DNA from: Campylobacter concisus
GTDB taxonomy: Bacteria > Campylobacterota > Campylobacteria > Campylobacterales > Campylobacteraceae
DNA length: 64,000 bases
Direction of reading: 5' to 3'
NCBI RefSeq assembly: GCF_003048595.2
Contig: NZ_CP049270.1
Span: 930,001-994,000 of the forward strand
Below, one piece after another: positions 18,568-27,904 of the stretch. The position numbers and the translations under genes are program-made. The first letter of the stretch is position 1; the number at the start of each line of letters is the position of its first letter. Below the pieces are notes generated by a model. That model saw nothing but the letters and a program-made list of their open reading frames with translations, was not told where the DNA came from and did not search any database.

Positions 18568-20544
18568 TTAAGTTCTAAAGACACTAAGTTTTGAATTTAA
18601 TGCATCTGTCATCTTGTTTAGATGTTCTGCCGCTGAAGCTATCTCTTCGACACTTCTAGCATTTTCGGATGAAATTTGGTTGATATTTGAGATACCTTCC
18701 ATGATTTCATTTACATTTTTGCCAGTTGCGATGTAGTCTTGCATAGTCTTATCAGACATTGCTATAGCGTTATTCATCGTTTCACTCATAACATTTATAG
18801 TTTTTTCAACGTCGCTTGCCACGTGAGTTAGCTCTTGGATCTGTTTAGAGTTGATACCCATTTGCTCACTGCTATCATTAATCGCTTGAACAATAACATT
18901 GATAGTTGCATTTATCTCAGTTAAACTCTTTTGAGTCCTCTCAGCCAACTGTCTAACTTCATCAGCAACGACGGCAAAGCCTCGTCCATGCTCACCTGCT
19001 CTTGCAGCCTCTATAGCTGCGTTAAGAGCAAGTAAATTTGTTTGATCAGCTATATCATTGATAACAACAAGGACTGATTTTACCTGCTCGGCATCACGGC
19101 TAAGCTGATTGATCTTATCAGCCATTTGATTTTCAACATTAGCAGAGTCAATAATCTGTGTCGATAGCGATCTTATGGCTTCAGTTGCCGTTTTTATATG
19201 CGTGCTTGCCTTTTGAAGGTCATCTTTACCAGCTTGAGCTACTGCTAAAGATTCTTTCATATTTTCTTGCATTACTTTACATCTTTGATTTGTCTCTTCC
19301 ACTATTTCAGTTGATTTTTCTACACGTTTGCCTGTTTGAAGAGATGTAGAACTAAGCTCATTTGCAACGGAGCTATTTTCACTTGAAAGGTGCTTTGTAT
19401 CACTTATTAATACCCTTATTCTTTCAATAAAATCATTTATGTCTTTACTTATCTTAGCTATTTCATCTTTACCATAAATAGGAATTTTAATTGTAAAATC
19501 AGATGTTATCGCATTTAAATTTGTTCCTAGCCTATCGATAGGATTTGCAACCATCTTCTTAAGCAAGAACATCGAAACAACTATCAAAAGTAAGGTAACT
19601 ATGATACTTGCTATGATGAAATTTTTACTAACTACTTTTAATGGTGTTAAAAAATCATCAGTAACAGCTGAACCTAAAACCATCCAGTCTAGTTTATCAA
19701 ATGACTCAAAAGCAACTATGCAGTCAACCCCATCAATTATAATGGGCTCAACACCTTTTCCTTTTTTAACAATATTATCCATAGTAGTTTTTAGCTCACC
19801 ACTTAGCTCTTGATTTGCCTTGGTTGGATGGAAGTCAAATTTACCAGTTTTAGTATTGTACAGAGAAAAATATCCATGCTTACCAAGTTTCATCTCAGAA
19901 AAAGTCTTTTTCATATTGTTTAATCCCTCGGTAGGATCATAGCCAACAAATAAAATTCCTATTACCTCGTTATTTTCAATAATAGGATCATAAACGCTCA
20001 TATAGTTGCGTCCAAATAAATTTACAACACCTATATACCTATCTTTATTCATGATATTTTTATAGGCTTGACCGCTTTTGTCAAGCATTGTACCAACAGC
20101 TCTACTACCATCAGCCTTCGTCACCGATGTACTAACTCTTAAAAAATTATCACCTGATTTTGCAAAAATCGTTGAAATTCCGCCTTTTGTAGCGTTGTTA
20201 AATTTATCTAGAATATCGTAGTTATTGTTTAAAATACCATTTTGAGATATTAGTTCTATCGCTTCGTATTTACCAGTCTTACTCATCTGGTGATTGGTTG
20301 AAATTTTTCCGATCATCTCTTTAAAAACACTCATTATTAGCTCTGCACTACTTGCATTATCTTTCTCAAATAATTTAACCGTATTCATAGCAAGCTGGAC
20401 GTTTTGTTCTACTGTCGTAAGCACACCATCTTTTATCTCGCGCTTTAAAATATTTGATGTATATATGACAAAACATGTCATAGATACAGCCAAAACCGTA
20501 GCAATCGTTGCTGAAACTTTTACCAAAATGCTTCGTAAATTCAT
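18568..20544 (-). CDS. methyl-accepting chemotaxis protein with a periplasmic Cache sensor
   Basis: This is a transmembrane chemoreceptor of 658 residues. It has helix 1 (~7-28), a long periplasmic region of the Cache3-Cache2 fusion type ([20 protein letters not shown] and [17 protein letters not shown]), helix 2 ([20 protein letters not shown]), HAMP, and the cytoplasmic signalling hairpin with tip [20 protein letters not shown] and the following [14 protein letters not shown]. No ligand can be assigned. The ATG used here follows GGAGACAAA. An upstream ATG would add six residues that are simply the translated ribosome site. The gene is monocistronic, between plsC and htpG. Confidence 0.93.
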   Translation of the reverse strand: MNLRSILVKVSATIATVLAVSMTCFVIYTSNILKREIKDGVLTTVEQNVQLAMNTVKLFEKDNASSAELIMSVFKEMIGKISTNHQMSKTGKYEAIELISQNGILNNNYDILDKFNNATKGGISTIFAKSGDNFLRVSTSVTKADGSRAVGTMLDKSGQAYKNIMNKDRYIGVVNLFGRNYMSVYDPIIENNEVIGILFVGYDPTEGLNNMKKTFSEMKLGKHGYFSLYNTKTGKFDFHPTKANQELSGELKTTMDNIVKKGKGVEPIIIDGVDCIVAFESFDKLDWMVLGSAVTDDFLTPLKVVSKNFIIASIIVTLLLIVVSMFLLKKMVANPIDRLGTNLNAITSDFTIKIPIYGKDEIAKISKDINDFIERIRVLISDTKHLSSENSSVANELSSTSLQTGKRVEKSTEIVEETNQRCKVMQENMKESLAVAQAGKDDLQKASTHIKTATEAIRSLSTQIIDSANVENQMADKINQLSRDAEQVKSVLVVINDIADQTNLLALNAAIEAARAGEHGRGFAVVADEVRQLAERTQKSLTEINATINVIVQAINDSSEQMGINSKQIQELTHVASDVEKTINVMSETMNNAIAMSDKTMQDYIATGKNVNEIMEGISNINQISSENARSVEEIASAAEHLNKMTDALNSKLSVFRT

Positions 20545-20577
20545 TTTGTCTCCTTTTTCCAAAAAATTTTCGCCTTG

Positions 20578-20586
20578 ATTATAGCA
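20578..20586 (-). promoter_or_regulatory. extended -10 promoter of the chemoreceptor gene
   Basis: TGCTATAAT on the minus strand lies 33 bases before the ATG. The TGn extension and lack of a good -35 box fit the Campylobacter housekeeping sigma pattern. Confidence 0.6.
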
Positions 20587-20703
20587 CTATTTTAAATAAA
20601 CTTTATACAAGAATGCATAATTAATAATAATTAATAAATTATCATTATTATTTTATTTATAAATTATAACTTTTTTGAAATTATTTTAAAAAATTAATTT
20701 AAA

Positions 20704-20730
20704 AACCTTGATAGTATTACTATCAAGGTT
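20704..20730. promoter_or_regulatory. 27-base perfect palindrome upstream of htpG (HAIR-like operator)
   Basis: Thirteen-base arms (AACCTTGATAGTA and its complement) flank one central base. Inside lies CTTGATA-N7-TATCAAG, the same architecture as the HAIR element CTTGAGT-N7-ACTCAAG. No T-run follows, and it lies about 22 bases upstream of the htpG -10 region, so it reads as an operator rather than a terminator. Confidence 0.6.
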
Positions 20731-20751
20731 AAGTATATTTTTATCACTTTG

Positions 20752-20760
20752 TGTTATAAT
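20752..20760 (+). promoter_or_regulatory. extended -10 promoter of htpG
   Basis: TGTTATAAT lies 30 bases before the htpG ATG. AAAAAGGAAA is the ribosome site between them. Confidence 0.6.
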
Positions 20761-20790
20761 CTGCCAAAAATTTAAAAAAAGGAAATCAAA

Positions 20791-22647
20791 ATGGCAGATA
20801 AATTTGAATTTCAAACCGAGGTTAATGACCTTCTAAATTTAATGATTCACTCTCTTTACTCAAACAAAGAGATATTTTTAAGAGAGCTCATCTCAAACTC
20901 AAATGACGCTCTTGACAAGCTAAACTACCTTTGCTTGACTGATGAAAAGTATAAAAGTCTAAGCTACACTCCAAGGATAGACATCAAAGTAGATGATAAG
21001 GCTAAGACTTTAACCATCAGTGACAATGGTATTGGTATGGATAAGGACGAGCTTATTGAAAATTTAGGCACGATAGCAAGAAGTGGCACAAAAGGTTTTA
21101 TGAAAAATTTAAGCGGCGATGCAAAAAAAGATAGTTCGCTAATAGGCCAGTTTGGTGTTGGCTTTTACTCAGCCTTTATGGTAGCAAACAAGATCGAAGT
21201 CATCAGCCAAAGAGCACTTGGCGATAAGGCCTACAAATGGACATCTGATGCAAAAAGCTACGAGATAGAAGAGGCCAGCAAAGAGAGCTTTGGTACTGAT
21301 ATCACTTTGTATCTAAATGACGATGAGTTTGCAAATTCTTGGCGCATTGAAGAGATAGTCAAGAAGTATTCAAACCACATTCCTTATCCTATATTTATGG
21401 ATAAGCAAAGCTATGTTGCTCCAAAAGAAGGTGAAAAAGAAGGCACTTATGAGACCAAAAACGAGCAAATAAATAAGGCAAATGCGCTTTGGAGGCTAAA
21501 TAAAGCTAGCCTTAAAGAGCAAGATTATAACGACTTTTATAAGCAAATTTCTCACGACAGTAGCGATCCTCTCCTTTATATTCATACAAAGGCTGAAGGC
21601 AAGATCGAGTACTCGACGCTATTTTATGTGCCAAGCTCTGAGCCATTTGATCTATTTAGGGTTGATTATCAAAGTGGCGTAAAACTTTATGTAAAAAGAG
21701 TTTTTATCACAGATGATGCAAAAGAACTCTTGCCGCCATATTTAAGATTTATCAAGGGTATCATTGATGTTGAGGATCTGCCATTAAATGTGAGCCGTGA
21801 AATTTTACAAGAAAATGCGATCATGAGAAGTGTCAAAGAACAAAGCGTGAAGAAAATTTTAAGCGAGCTTGCAAAGCTAAAAGATAATGACCGTGAAAAA
21901 TACATAAAATTTTACAAACTATTTGGTAAGGTTTTAAAAGAAGGTCTTTATGGATTTAGTGCTGAAAAAGAGCAAATTTTGGATCTTTGTCTATTTAAAA
22001 GCTCAAAAAGAGATGGTTTAATTAGCCTAAAAGAGTACAAAGAAGCAATGAAAGATGATCAAAAGTCGATCTATTATATCAGTGGCAACAACGAAAATAT
22101 GCTAAGAAATTCTCCACTTCTTGAGAGCTTTAAGAAAAATGATATTGAGGTTCTTATTATGGATGAAGAGATAGATACGATCGTTATGCCAATGGTGAAT
22201 GAATTCGACAAAACTCCTATAAAATCTATCTCGCACGCTGATATTAATGACGAGATAAAAAGCGATAAAAAGGTAGATGAGAGTAAAGTTGCAAATACAC
22301 TTGTTAAAATGAAAGAAATTTTAAAAGATGAAGTTAAAGACGTAAAACTTAGCTCAAGACTCTCAAGCTCTGCTGCGGTGCTTATCTATGATAAAAACGA
22401 TCCTGACTTTGCTATGCAAGAGATGCTAAAACAAATGGGACAAGGTGCAAACGCTCCAAAAGTTAAGCCGATCTTGGAAATCAATGCTGATCATGAAATT
22501 TTTGCAAAACTAGAGAAGAATGAGGCTATGATTTACGAGATCGCGCCTTTACTTCTTGATATGGCAAGGTTAAATGAAGGCATGAGCCTAGAAAATCCAG
22601 TTAAATTTTCAGAGCTACTAACGAAAGTTATGCTAAAAGCTATCTAA
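20791..22647 (+). CDS. htpG: molecular chaperone HtpG (Hsp90)
   Basis: This 618-residue Hsp90 chaperone has a GHKL ATPase N-domain. The opening is [27 protein letters not shown], of which [17 protein letters not shown] is the ATP-binding Glu/Asn helix. [11 protein letters not shown] and [13 protein letters not shown] form the nucleotide lid and loop. The middle domain carries the catalytic-loop Arg in [13 protein letters not shown], and the C-terminal dimerisation domain ends at the usual length. It remodels client proteins in the cytosol, often with DnaK. It is a single gene with its own promoter, a palindrome upstream and a terminator downstream. Confidence 0.97.
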   Translation: MADKFEFQTEVNDLLNLMIHSLYSNKEIFLRELISNSNDALDKLNYLCLTDEKYKSLSYTPRIDIKVDDKAKTLTISDNGIGMDKDELIENLGTIARSGTKGFMKNLSGDAKKDSSLIGQFGVGFYSAFMVANKIEVISQRALGDKAYKWTSDAKSYEIEEASKESFGTDITLYLNDDEFANSWRIEEIVKKYSNHIPYPIFMDKQSYVAPKEGEKEGTYETKNEQINKANALWRLNKASLKEQDYNDFYKQISHDSSDPLLYIHTKAEGKIEYSTLFYVPSSEPFDLFRVDYQSGVKLYVKRVFITDDAKELLPPYLRFIKGIIDVEDLPLNVSREILQENAIMRSVKEQSVKKILSELAKLKDNDREKYIKFYKLFGKVLKEGLYGFSAEKEQILDLCLFKSSKRDGLISLKEYKEAMKDDQKSIYYISGNNENMLRNSPLLESFKKNDIEVLIMDEEIDTIVMPMVNEFDKTPIKSISHADINDEIKSDKKVDESKVANTLVKMKEILKDEVKDVKLSSRLSSSAAVLIYDKNDPDFAMQEMLKQMGQGANAPKVKPILEINADHEIFAKLEKNEAMIYEIAPLLLDMARLNEGMSLENPVKFSELLTKVMLKAI

Positions 22648-22652
22648 ATTTA

Positions 22653-22680
22653 TAAAGCCCAAGAGAAATTTTGGGCTTTA
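22653..22680 (+). terminator. htpG terminator
   Basis: TAAAGCCCAA pairs with TTGGGCTTTA around an eight-base loop, five bases after the htpG stop. Confidence 0.65.
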
Positions 22681-22756
22681 ACCTACTTCTATAAATTTAA
22701 TTTCTTATATTTATTGTTTTTATTGTAGTAAAAATTTAATTGTGTAAGCTAAATTT

Positions 22757-22776
22757 CCCACGCCAAAAGACGTGGG
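22757..22776 (-). terminator. terminator of the mfr operon
   Basis: CCCACG pairs with CGTGGG around eight bases, flanked by AAATTT and AAAATTT that lengthen the stem imperfectly. It lies just beyond the mfrE stop on the minus strand. Confidence 0.55.
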
Positions 22777-22783
22777 GTAAAAT

Positions 22784-23641
22784 TTACGCTATCTTGGTAG
22801 CGTCGATGATGTTTAGATCAAGTCCAAGATCTTCAACAGATAGTCCAAGTGCAAGACCTACAAGCTGAGATAGGTGAATGATTGGCTTTCTCACGTTTGA
22901 GTGGTTCTCATCTTGATATCTCTCTTGGTAGATGTCAAGTTGCATTTGACAAAGCGGGCATGGTGTGACAACTACGTCAGCGCCGTTTTCATCGGCGTTA
23001 TTTACGATCTGACTTGACATTTTTCTTACAGATGTGCCAGCTGGATAACTAGCGTGGAAACCACAGCAATCAAGTCTTTTCTCAAATGGCACGATAGTAG
23101 CACCAAGTGCGCCTACAACAGTTTCAAAGCTCTTTGGATTGACTGAGCTTTCTCTATTGTGCAGATCTTTTTCAGGCCTTAGACTGTGGCAGCCGTAAAA
23201 TAGCGCTACTTTTAGCCCGCTAAGTGGTTTAACAACCTTTGCTCTTAGCGTTTCTACGTTTTGATAAAGCACCCAAAGAAGGCTTGTGATCTCGGTTGAA
23301 CCATTGTATTTCATATTACCCTCAGCCAAGAAAGTATTTATGCGGTCCTTTGCACCCTTATCAAGCGTAGTTTTAGCTCTTGTTAGAGTTAGCATGCAAG
23401 TTGAGCATGTCGTAAGCATAGGCATATTCATCTGTTCAGCAAGCGCTATATTTCTAGCATTTGCCACAAGCGTAGCGATAGGATCGACGTCTTGTGCTTG
23501 TTGGGCACCACAGCAGCTCCAGCCCTTTATCTCGTGAAGCTTCCAGCCAAGTATCGGAGCGATAGCCTCAAGCGACATCTTAGCCTCTTTAGCTGCTTGA
23601 GAGAGTACGCATCCTGGGAAAAAAGCGAATTCGTTTTGCAT
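22784..23641 (-). CDS. mfrE: methylmenaquinol:fumarate reductase subunit MfrE (SdhE-type, CCG domains)
   Basis: This 285-residue protein has two cysteine-rich CCG domains like heterodisulfide reductase subunit B: GWSCCGAQQAQ in the first half and RLDCCGFHASYPAG with PCPLCQMQLDIYQ in the second. In Campylobacter and Wolinella this subunit replaces a membrane cytochrome b and passes electrons from 8-methylmenaquinol to the iron-sulfur and flavin subunits, at the outer face of the inner membrane. It has no signal peptide of its own, so it probably depends on MfrA for export or membrane attachment. It lies two bases after mfrB and ends the operon. Confidence 0.9.
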   Translation of the reverse strand: MQNEFAFFPGCVLSQAAKEAKMSLEAIAPILGWKLHEIKGWSCCGAQQAQDVDPIATLVANARNIALAEQMNMPMLTTCSTCMLTLTRAKTTLDKGAKDRINTFLAEGNMKYNGSTEITSLLWVLYQNVETLRAKVVKPLSGLKVALFYGCHSLRPEKDLHNRESSVNPKSFETVVGALGATIVPFEKRLDCCGFHASYPAGTSVRKMSSQIVNNADENGADVVVTPCPLCQMQLDIYQERYQDENHSNVRKPIIHLSQLVGLALGLSVEDLGLDLNIIDATKIA

Positions 23642-23643
23642 AA

Positions 23644-24609
23644 TTACTCCTTACTAGCAGCTTTGCGAGCCGCATTTATCATTTTTACTAGATCATCATG
23701 TCCTTCTATGTCCTCTTCGCCGAAAATATGAAGCGGATTCATCTTACCTGCAAGCATTAAATTTGCAGCGATATCCATTTTGCCCATATTTCTAAACACT
23801 CCCTCAGAGCGAAGTGCAAGCTTGATCTCATTTAGTCTGCCTGAGCCATCAACTAGATCGGTTAAAAACGCCTCAGCATGATCTGGTCCCATACCATCAT
23901 CAAAGCCTTTTTGTATAGCCATAATGCGAAGATCAGTTATATCTTTGCATGCGCTTATGCCTTTTGGACAGCGATCAGCGCACTCTTGGCATTTTACACA
24001 CATCCAAAGCCCATTATCTATAGCTGGTTTTAGGTGCGGCATAGGATCTTTACTACGTGAATCAAAGGCCGCTCTATAAGCATGAACAAATACAAATGGC
24101 TGCATATAATCGCTCGCATCAGCTTCAAGTTTATTACACTCGCTAGCGCACGCACCGCAAAGTATGCAGTCCCATTCAAGCGCTACTTTTTCATACTCTT
24201 TTTGGCTTTGCTTACAGCCTTTTTCTGCGCTAAATTCTGACTTAGCAGTGATGCTAGGCCTAATCTTGCGTAAATTTTCGATACTTGGCTCCCAGTCCAC
24301 CATAAGATCAGATATAACCCTGAAATTTCCAAGTGGAGAAATTCTTATGCTCTCTGGATTGTCATACTCCGCCAAAAGCTCATTCATCTTCGTATCACAG
24401 GCTAGATATGAGTGGCCATTTACTCTAACAGCGCACGCACCGCATATCGCTGAGCGGCAAGATGCTGTGAAATTTAGCGTCGCATCCTTTTTTTGTTTGA
24501 TATCAAGAAGCACTGTTAAAAGAGTTTTCCCTGCGATCTCTTCATTTGTTAGTTCATAAGTTGATTCATATTTTTTAGTTCCGTCAAAACGGTCGATAAT
24601 AATTTTCAT
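23644..24609 (-). CDS. mfrB: methylmenaquinol:fumarate reductase iron-sulfur subunit MfrB
   Basis: This 321-residue SdhB/FrdB-type subunit has an N-terminal [2Fe-2S] ferredoxin domain with CRSAICGACAVRVNG and a further Cys in YLACDTK. A C-terminal dicluster domain follows, with DCILCGACASECN style ligands (CILCGACASEC, ~152) and CVKCQECADRCPKG (~208). It relays electrons from MfrE to the FAD in MfrA. It is longer than E. coli FrdB (244) because of an extended C-terminus (~250-321), as in other epsilonproteobacterial Mfr proteins. The ATG follows the mfrA stop by nine bases, and AGGAG gives the ribosome site. Confidence 0.93.
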   Translation of the reverse strand: MKIIIDRFDGTKKYESTYELTNEEIAGKTLLTVLLDIKQKKDATLNFTASCRSAICGACAVRVNGHSYLACDTKMNELLAEYDNPESIRISPLGNFRVISDLMVDWEPSIENLRKIRPSITAKSEFSAEKGCKQSQKEYEKVALEWDCILCGACASECNKLEADASDYMQPFVFVHAYRAAFDSRSKDPMPHLKPAIDNGLWMCVKCQECADRCPKGISACKDITDLRIMAIQKGFDDGMGPDHAEAFLTDLVDGSGRLNEIKLALRSEGVFRNMGKMDIAANLMLAGKMNPLHIFGEEDIEGHDDLVKMINAARKAASKE

Positions 24610-24618
24610 CCTAGCTCC

Positions 24619-26481
24619 TTACTCTGGCTTCTTGCCGTCAAGTGAAAATATGCCTGTCACAACGTCTTTGTAGCTAAGTTCAAGCTTGCCGTCTTTTAGT
24701 GTGACTATGCTGTGTTTTAAGAAATTTACATCATCTCTTTTTGGATAGTCCTCTCTTGTGTGAGCGCCACGGCTCTCAAGACGATTTTGCGCTGCAAGGC
24801 ATGCTGCACGAGAAAGAAGTATAAGGTTGCCAAGCTCGACATAGTCAGTAAATGCTGTGTTCATGACTGGGTTTTGATTTGGCACTTTAAGGGTGTCATA
24901 TTTTGCTTGGATAGCTTCTAAATTTTTAGAGAGCTGATCTAATTTTGCGCCAGTTCTAAAGATACCCATTAGATCCCAGTTGTTTTTACCAAGCTCTTCA
25001 CGAAGTGCGTACATGTCGTTCACACCGCCCTCGCCTGTTGCTATGGCTTTAAATTTATCCTGCCACATTTTTGCTAGCTCAGAAGTCTTTTTGCCGCTTG
25101 CAAATTTTGCATTTTGAGCGTAAGCACCAGCACCTTTGCCAGCTAGATCGCCAGTTACAACTGCATCAGTTAGGCTGTTTCCGCCAAGGCGGTTTGCACC
25201 GTGGATAGACACGCATGAAGCCTCACCACCTACATAAATTCCAGGAATTTTTGTGCTCATATCATCAAATTTAGCTACCTCTATACCGCCCATTGAGTAG
25301 TGAGCTGTTGGACGGATAGGCACTGGTTGCTCGATTAGATCGATATTTTGGAAAAGCATAGCTGTGTGGCGAATTTTTGGAAGCTTTTTCATAATAGTAT
25401 CTTTGCCAAGGTGGCGAACGTCACAAAGTACGTAAGCGCTCATGCCCTCACCAAAGCCTCTGCCTTCGCGAATTTCTGTCTCGATCGCACGAGCGACAAC
25501 ATCACGTGGAGCTAGCTCCATCTTTTCGTGATAGTTTTTCATAAAGCGCTCGCCCTTGTTGTTTAACAAGTATCCACCCTCGCCGCGAGCAGCTTCTGTG
25601 ATTAATGTGCCACCATTTTGAACGCCAGTTGGGTGAAACTGAAGCATCTCAGGGTCTTCAAAACCAAGACCTGCTTTAAGCGCAGCAGCGATGCCATCAC
25701 CAGTTGCTATAAATGGAACTGATGTGCGGTTATAAAAAATTCTAGTGTATCCGCCAGTTGCGATAACAAGAGATTTGCAAAGAACTGGGTAAATTTGACC
25801 ATCTTGGATGTTGCGAAGAACGACGCCCTCAACCTTGCCATCTTCAAGACCGATCTCAAGCAGCTCGTGATCCATTAGAAATTTAACGCCAGCTGTGATA
25901 GCGTCATCAAGACAAGCATGCATCAAAATGTGACCAGTTTTATCAGCTGCGTAGTTACAGCGCTTTTTGCTAGCGCCACCCATGAAGCGAAACGCAACAT
26001 CACCATTATCTTTACGGGACACATCGCCATTGTCTATACGAGAAAAGAGCATACCATTGTGATCTAGCTCATGTATGACTGCGCCTGCTGCCTCGCAAAA
26101 TTTCACAACTGCATCTTGATCGGCAAGATAAGCCGCACCTTTAACTGTGTCATAAGCGTGAAGCTTGAAGCTATCACCATTACTAAAGTCAGTAACGCCG
26201 TTTATGCCACCCTCCGCCATACAGGTTGCATTGCGAGATGGCATCATCTTTGTAGTGACAACGACGGTTGAGTTTGGATATTGCTTGCGAACGGCTGTTG
26301 CTGCACGAAGTCCAGCACCACCAGAGCCGATTATTAGCACATCAACAGATGGTAAGCCATTTTCATTACCTTTTGGCAACTCACCAGCAAAAACATTGGT
26401 CGCACCAGCTGTTGTAGCTAGCGCACCTACGCTGATACAGGCACTTTGTAGAAATTCTCTTCTGGTAAATTTTTCACTCAT
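24619..26481 (-). CDS. mfrA: methylmenaquinol:fumarate reductase flavoprotein subunit MfrA (Tat-exported)
   Basis: This is a 620-residue FAD subunit of the SdhA/FrdA family. A twin-arginine signal (FTRREFLQSACIS, cleavage near residue 30) shows that it folds in the cytoplasm and works in the periplasm, unlike FrdA/SdhA. The FAD-binding start is VDVLIIGSGGAGLRAATAVRKQ. The active-site segment is LQFHPTGVQNGGTLITEAARGEG, split here into FHPTGVQNG and ITEAARGEGGYL. The His of the covalent flavin site is expected in the ~90-110 region (MAEGGINGVT). It reduces fumarate, and in C. jejuni also related C4 acids, at the expense of methylmenaquinol. It heads the mfrABE operon. Confidence 0.93.
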   Translation of the reverse strand: MSEKFTRREFLQSACISVGALATTAGATNVFAGELPKGNENGLPSVDVLIIGSGGAGLRAATAVRKQYPNSTVVVTTKMMPSRNATCMAEGGINGVTDFSNGDSFKLHAYDTVKGAAYLADQDAVVKFCEAAGAVIHELDHNGMLFSRIDNGDVSRKDNGDVAFRFMGGASKKRCNYAADKTGHILMHACLDDAITAGVKFLMDHELLEIGLEDGKVEGVVLRNIQDGQIYPVLCKSLVIATGGYTRIFYNRTSVPFIATGDGIAAALKAGLGFEDPEMLQFHPTGVQNGGTLITEAARGEGGYLLNNKGERFMKNYHEKMELAPRDVVARAIETEIREGRGFGEGMSAYVLCDVRHLGKDTIMKKLPKIRHTAMLFQNIDLIEQPVPIRPTAHYSMGGIEVAKFDDMSTKIPGIYVGGEASCVSIHGANRLGGNSLTDAVVTGDLAGKGAGAYAQNAKFASGKKTSELAKMWQDKFKAIATGEGGVNDMYALREELGKNNWDLMGIFRTGAKLDQLSKNLEAIQAKYDTLKVPNQNPVMNTAFTDYVELGNLILLSRAACLAAQNRLESRGAHTREDYPKRDDVNFLKHSIVTLKDGKLELSYKDVVTGIFSLDGKKPE

Positions 26482-26701
26482 TGATAACTTCCTATCTTAG
26501 TAAATTTTTAGCGTTTAAAACGCACCGCCAGTTCATTTCTTAATATTTTTTAAAACAACTACATTAATTAAATAATTAATAATGAAACATTACATTAAAT
26601 TTACTTAAAAGAAACATAAAGATTTATTTTAGATTAAGAAATGAGAGCTGATATTAAAATCAAAAAGGATAAAATAGGCTTTTAAAGGTAATTTATATAA
26701 A

Positions 26702-26797
26702 TATAATGGTAGAAAAATTTATAAGATATATAAAAATTTCTACCGATTTGAAGTTTATTTTTATTTTTGAGTTTTTAAGCTTTAAAAGCTCTTTTTT
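26702..26797 (+). ncRNA. candidate small RNA (two hairpins, -10 box, terminator)
   Basis: On the plus strand TATAAT (26702-26707) is followed by a long hairpin of which 14 of 16 pairs match (GGTAGAAA arm). A second hairpin (GAG-T-TTTTAA, three-base loop, TTAAAA-G-CTC) runs directly into six T. No plus-strand gene lies upstream to need a terminator here. Existence as a transcript is an inference. Confidence 0.3.
26769..26797 (+). terminator. orphan rho-independent terminator
   Basis: A ten-pair stem with a GCT loop is followed by TTTTTT on the plus strand. Both flanking genes are on the minus strand. Confidence 0.5.
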
Positions 26798-26879
26798 AGG
26801 ATATTTTAAAGATAAATTTACTTTTTATACTTAAATAAATATATTAAATATAATAAATAACCTTATTTTTGTCCTATTA

Positions 26880-27893
26880 TCAAAATTCACCCTTTGGGTG
26901 CAAAATTTCTTTTAGCTCGCTATCACTTAGCTTGTAGTTATAAAATCTCTCGTAAAACTCTCTTGTTTTTTGCTCTAAATTTAGATCACTAAATTGCTCT
27001 GGGTAAAATGTCTTAGCCAGCCAAAGCGGATATAACGCACCTTCAGCACTTCTTACATTCCAAAGATAAACACCACTTGGCACTACAAAAATTTCTCCAT
27101 TTTGCACAGCTTTTAGCTTAGCAAATGATGCGTTTTTGGCGATAGCATCGGCACTTTTTTGTGAATTTGTGATGATGATATCTGGGTTAAAGATGATGAC
27201 TTGCTCTTCGTTTATCGCTTTTGAAATTTTAAAATCATCATCACTTAGCTCTGAGCTTAAATTTATACCACCGGCCACGCTAATATACTCTGCGCCGATA
27301 TCTTTTGAGCTGATGGTATTAAAGTTTCCTGAGTTGTAGTTAAGCACCAAAACTCTCTTTTTTGGCGTTAAATTTGCTATTTTTTGACTTACAAATTTTA
27401 TGTTGTCGTTAAAATAGTCATTAAACTCATGCGCCCTTTTTACGCTCTTTTCACCCCAAATTTCAGCGATCTTGCTAAAGCTATCTTATATCTCTTTGAT
27501 GCTTTGAAATTTATCTATCTTCACAACTGCGATGCCAGCGCTCTCTAACTGAACCTTGCTATTTTCATCAAACATCATACCAATTGGCCCAAAAACAACT
27601 TGCGTTTTTGACGCGATGATAGTCTCGACGCTGCTACTTAGCATGCCGCTTTTATTGTCGTTGCTCTTTATTTTTGGAAAAATTTTTGACATAAGTGGAG
27701 GCAGTTTTGGCGCACCGCTAATTATATGATCTTCGTTGCCAAGCATCGCAGAGACCTGCACAAAAGCCCCTATCAAAGGTGTCGCACGCTCGATCACGTC
27801 AGGCACTTCTACCTTTTTATTGTCGCTATCAAGCACCACTCTTGCTTGCAAACTAACAAGCAAAAAAGCCAAAAGTAAAATTTTCTTAAACAT
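26880..27893 (-). pseudogene. ABC transporter periplasmic binding protein (iron/cobalamin type), interrupted by an in-frame TAA
   Basis: Read through, this is a 337-residue solute-binding protein of the FepB/BtuF family (PF01497 type). It has a signal peptide (FKKILLLAFLLVSLQA), VEVPDVIERATPLIGAF, ETIIASKTQVVFGP in the N-lobe, and NPDIIITNSQ and VPSGVYLWNVRS in the C-lobe. A TAA at 27486-27488 follows FQSIKEI, and the same frame continues DSFSKIAEIWGEKS without any other stop. One substitution therefore cuts the protein at residue ~135. The true ATG follows AAAAGGAGAATAT. It is the last gene of the uptake operon. The ligand is unknown. Confidence 0.85.
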
Positions 27894-27904
27894 ATATTCT
27901 CCTT

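Larger units (their letters stand above)
26482..26879. other. 398-base AT-rich spacer between mfrA and the metal-uptake locus
   Basis: No protein gene was found. It must hold the mfr promoter, although no convincing -10/-35 pair was recognised on the minus strand. A small inverted repeat GCGTTTTAAACGC lies next to mfrA, and two hairpins (26708-26744 and 26769-26791) lie further out. Confidence 0.6.

Noticed and set aside
20611-20660. Run resembling a Fur box (AATTATCATTATTATT) upstream of the chemoreceptor gene
   Set aside because: It partly matches the repeated NATAAT units, but the whole region is A/T only and lies well upstream of the -10 box, so chance explains it.
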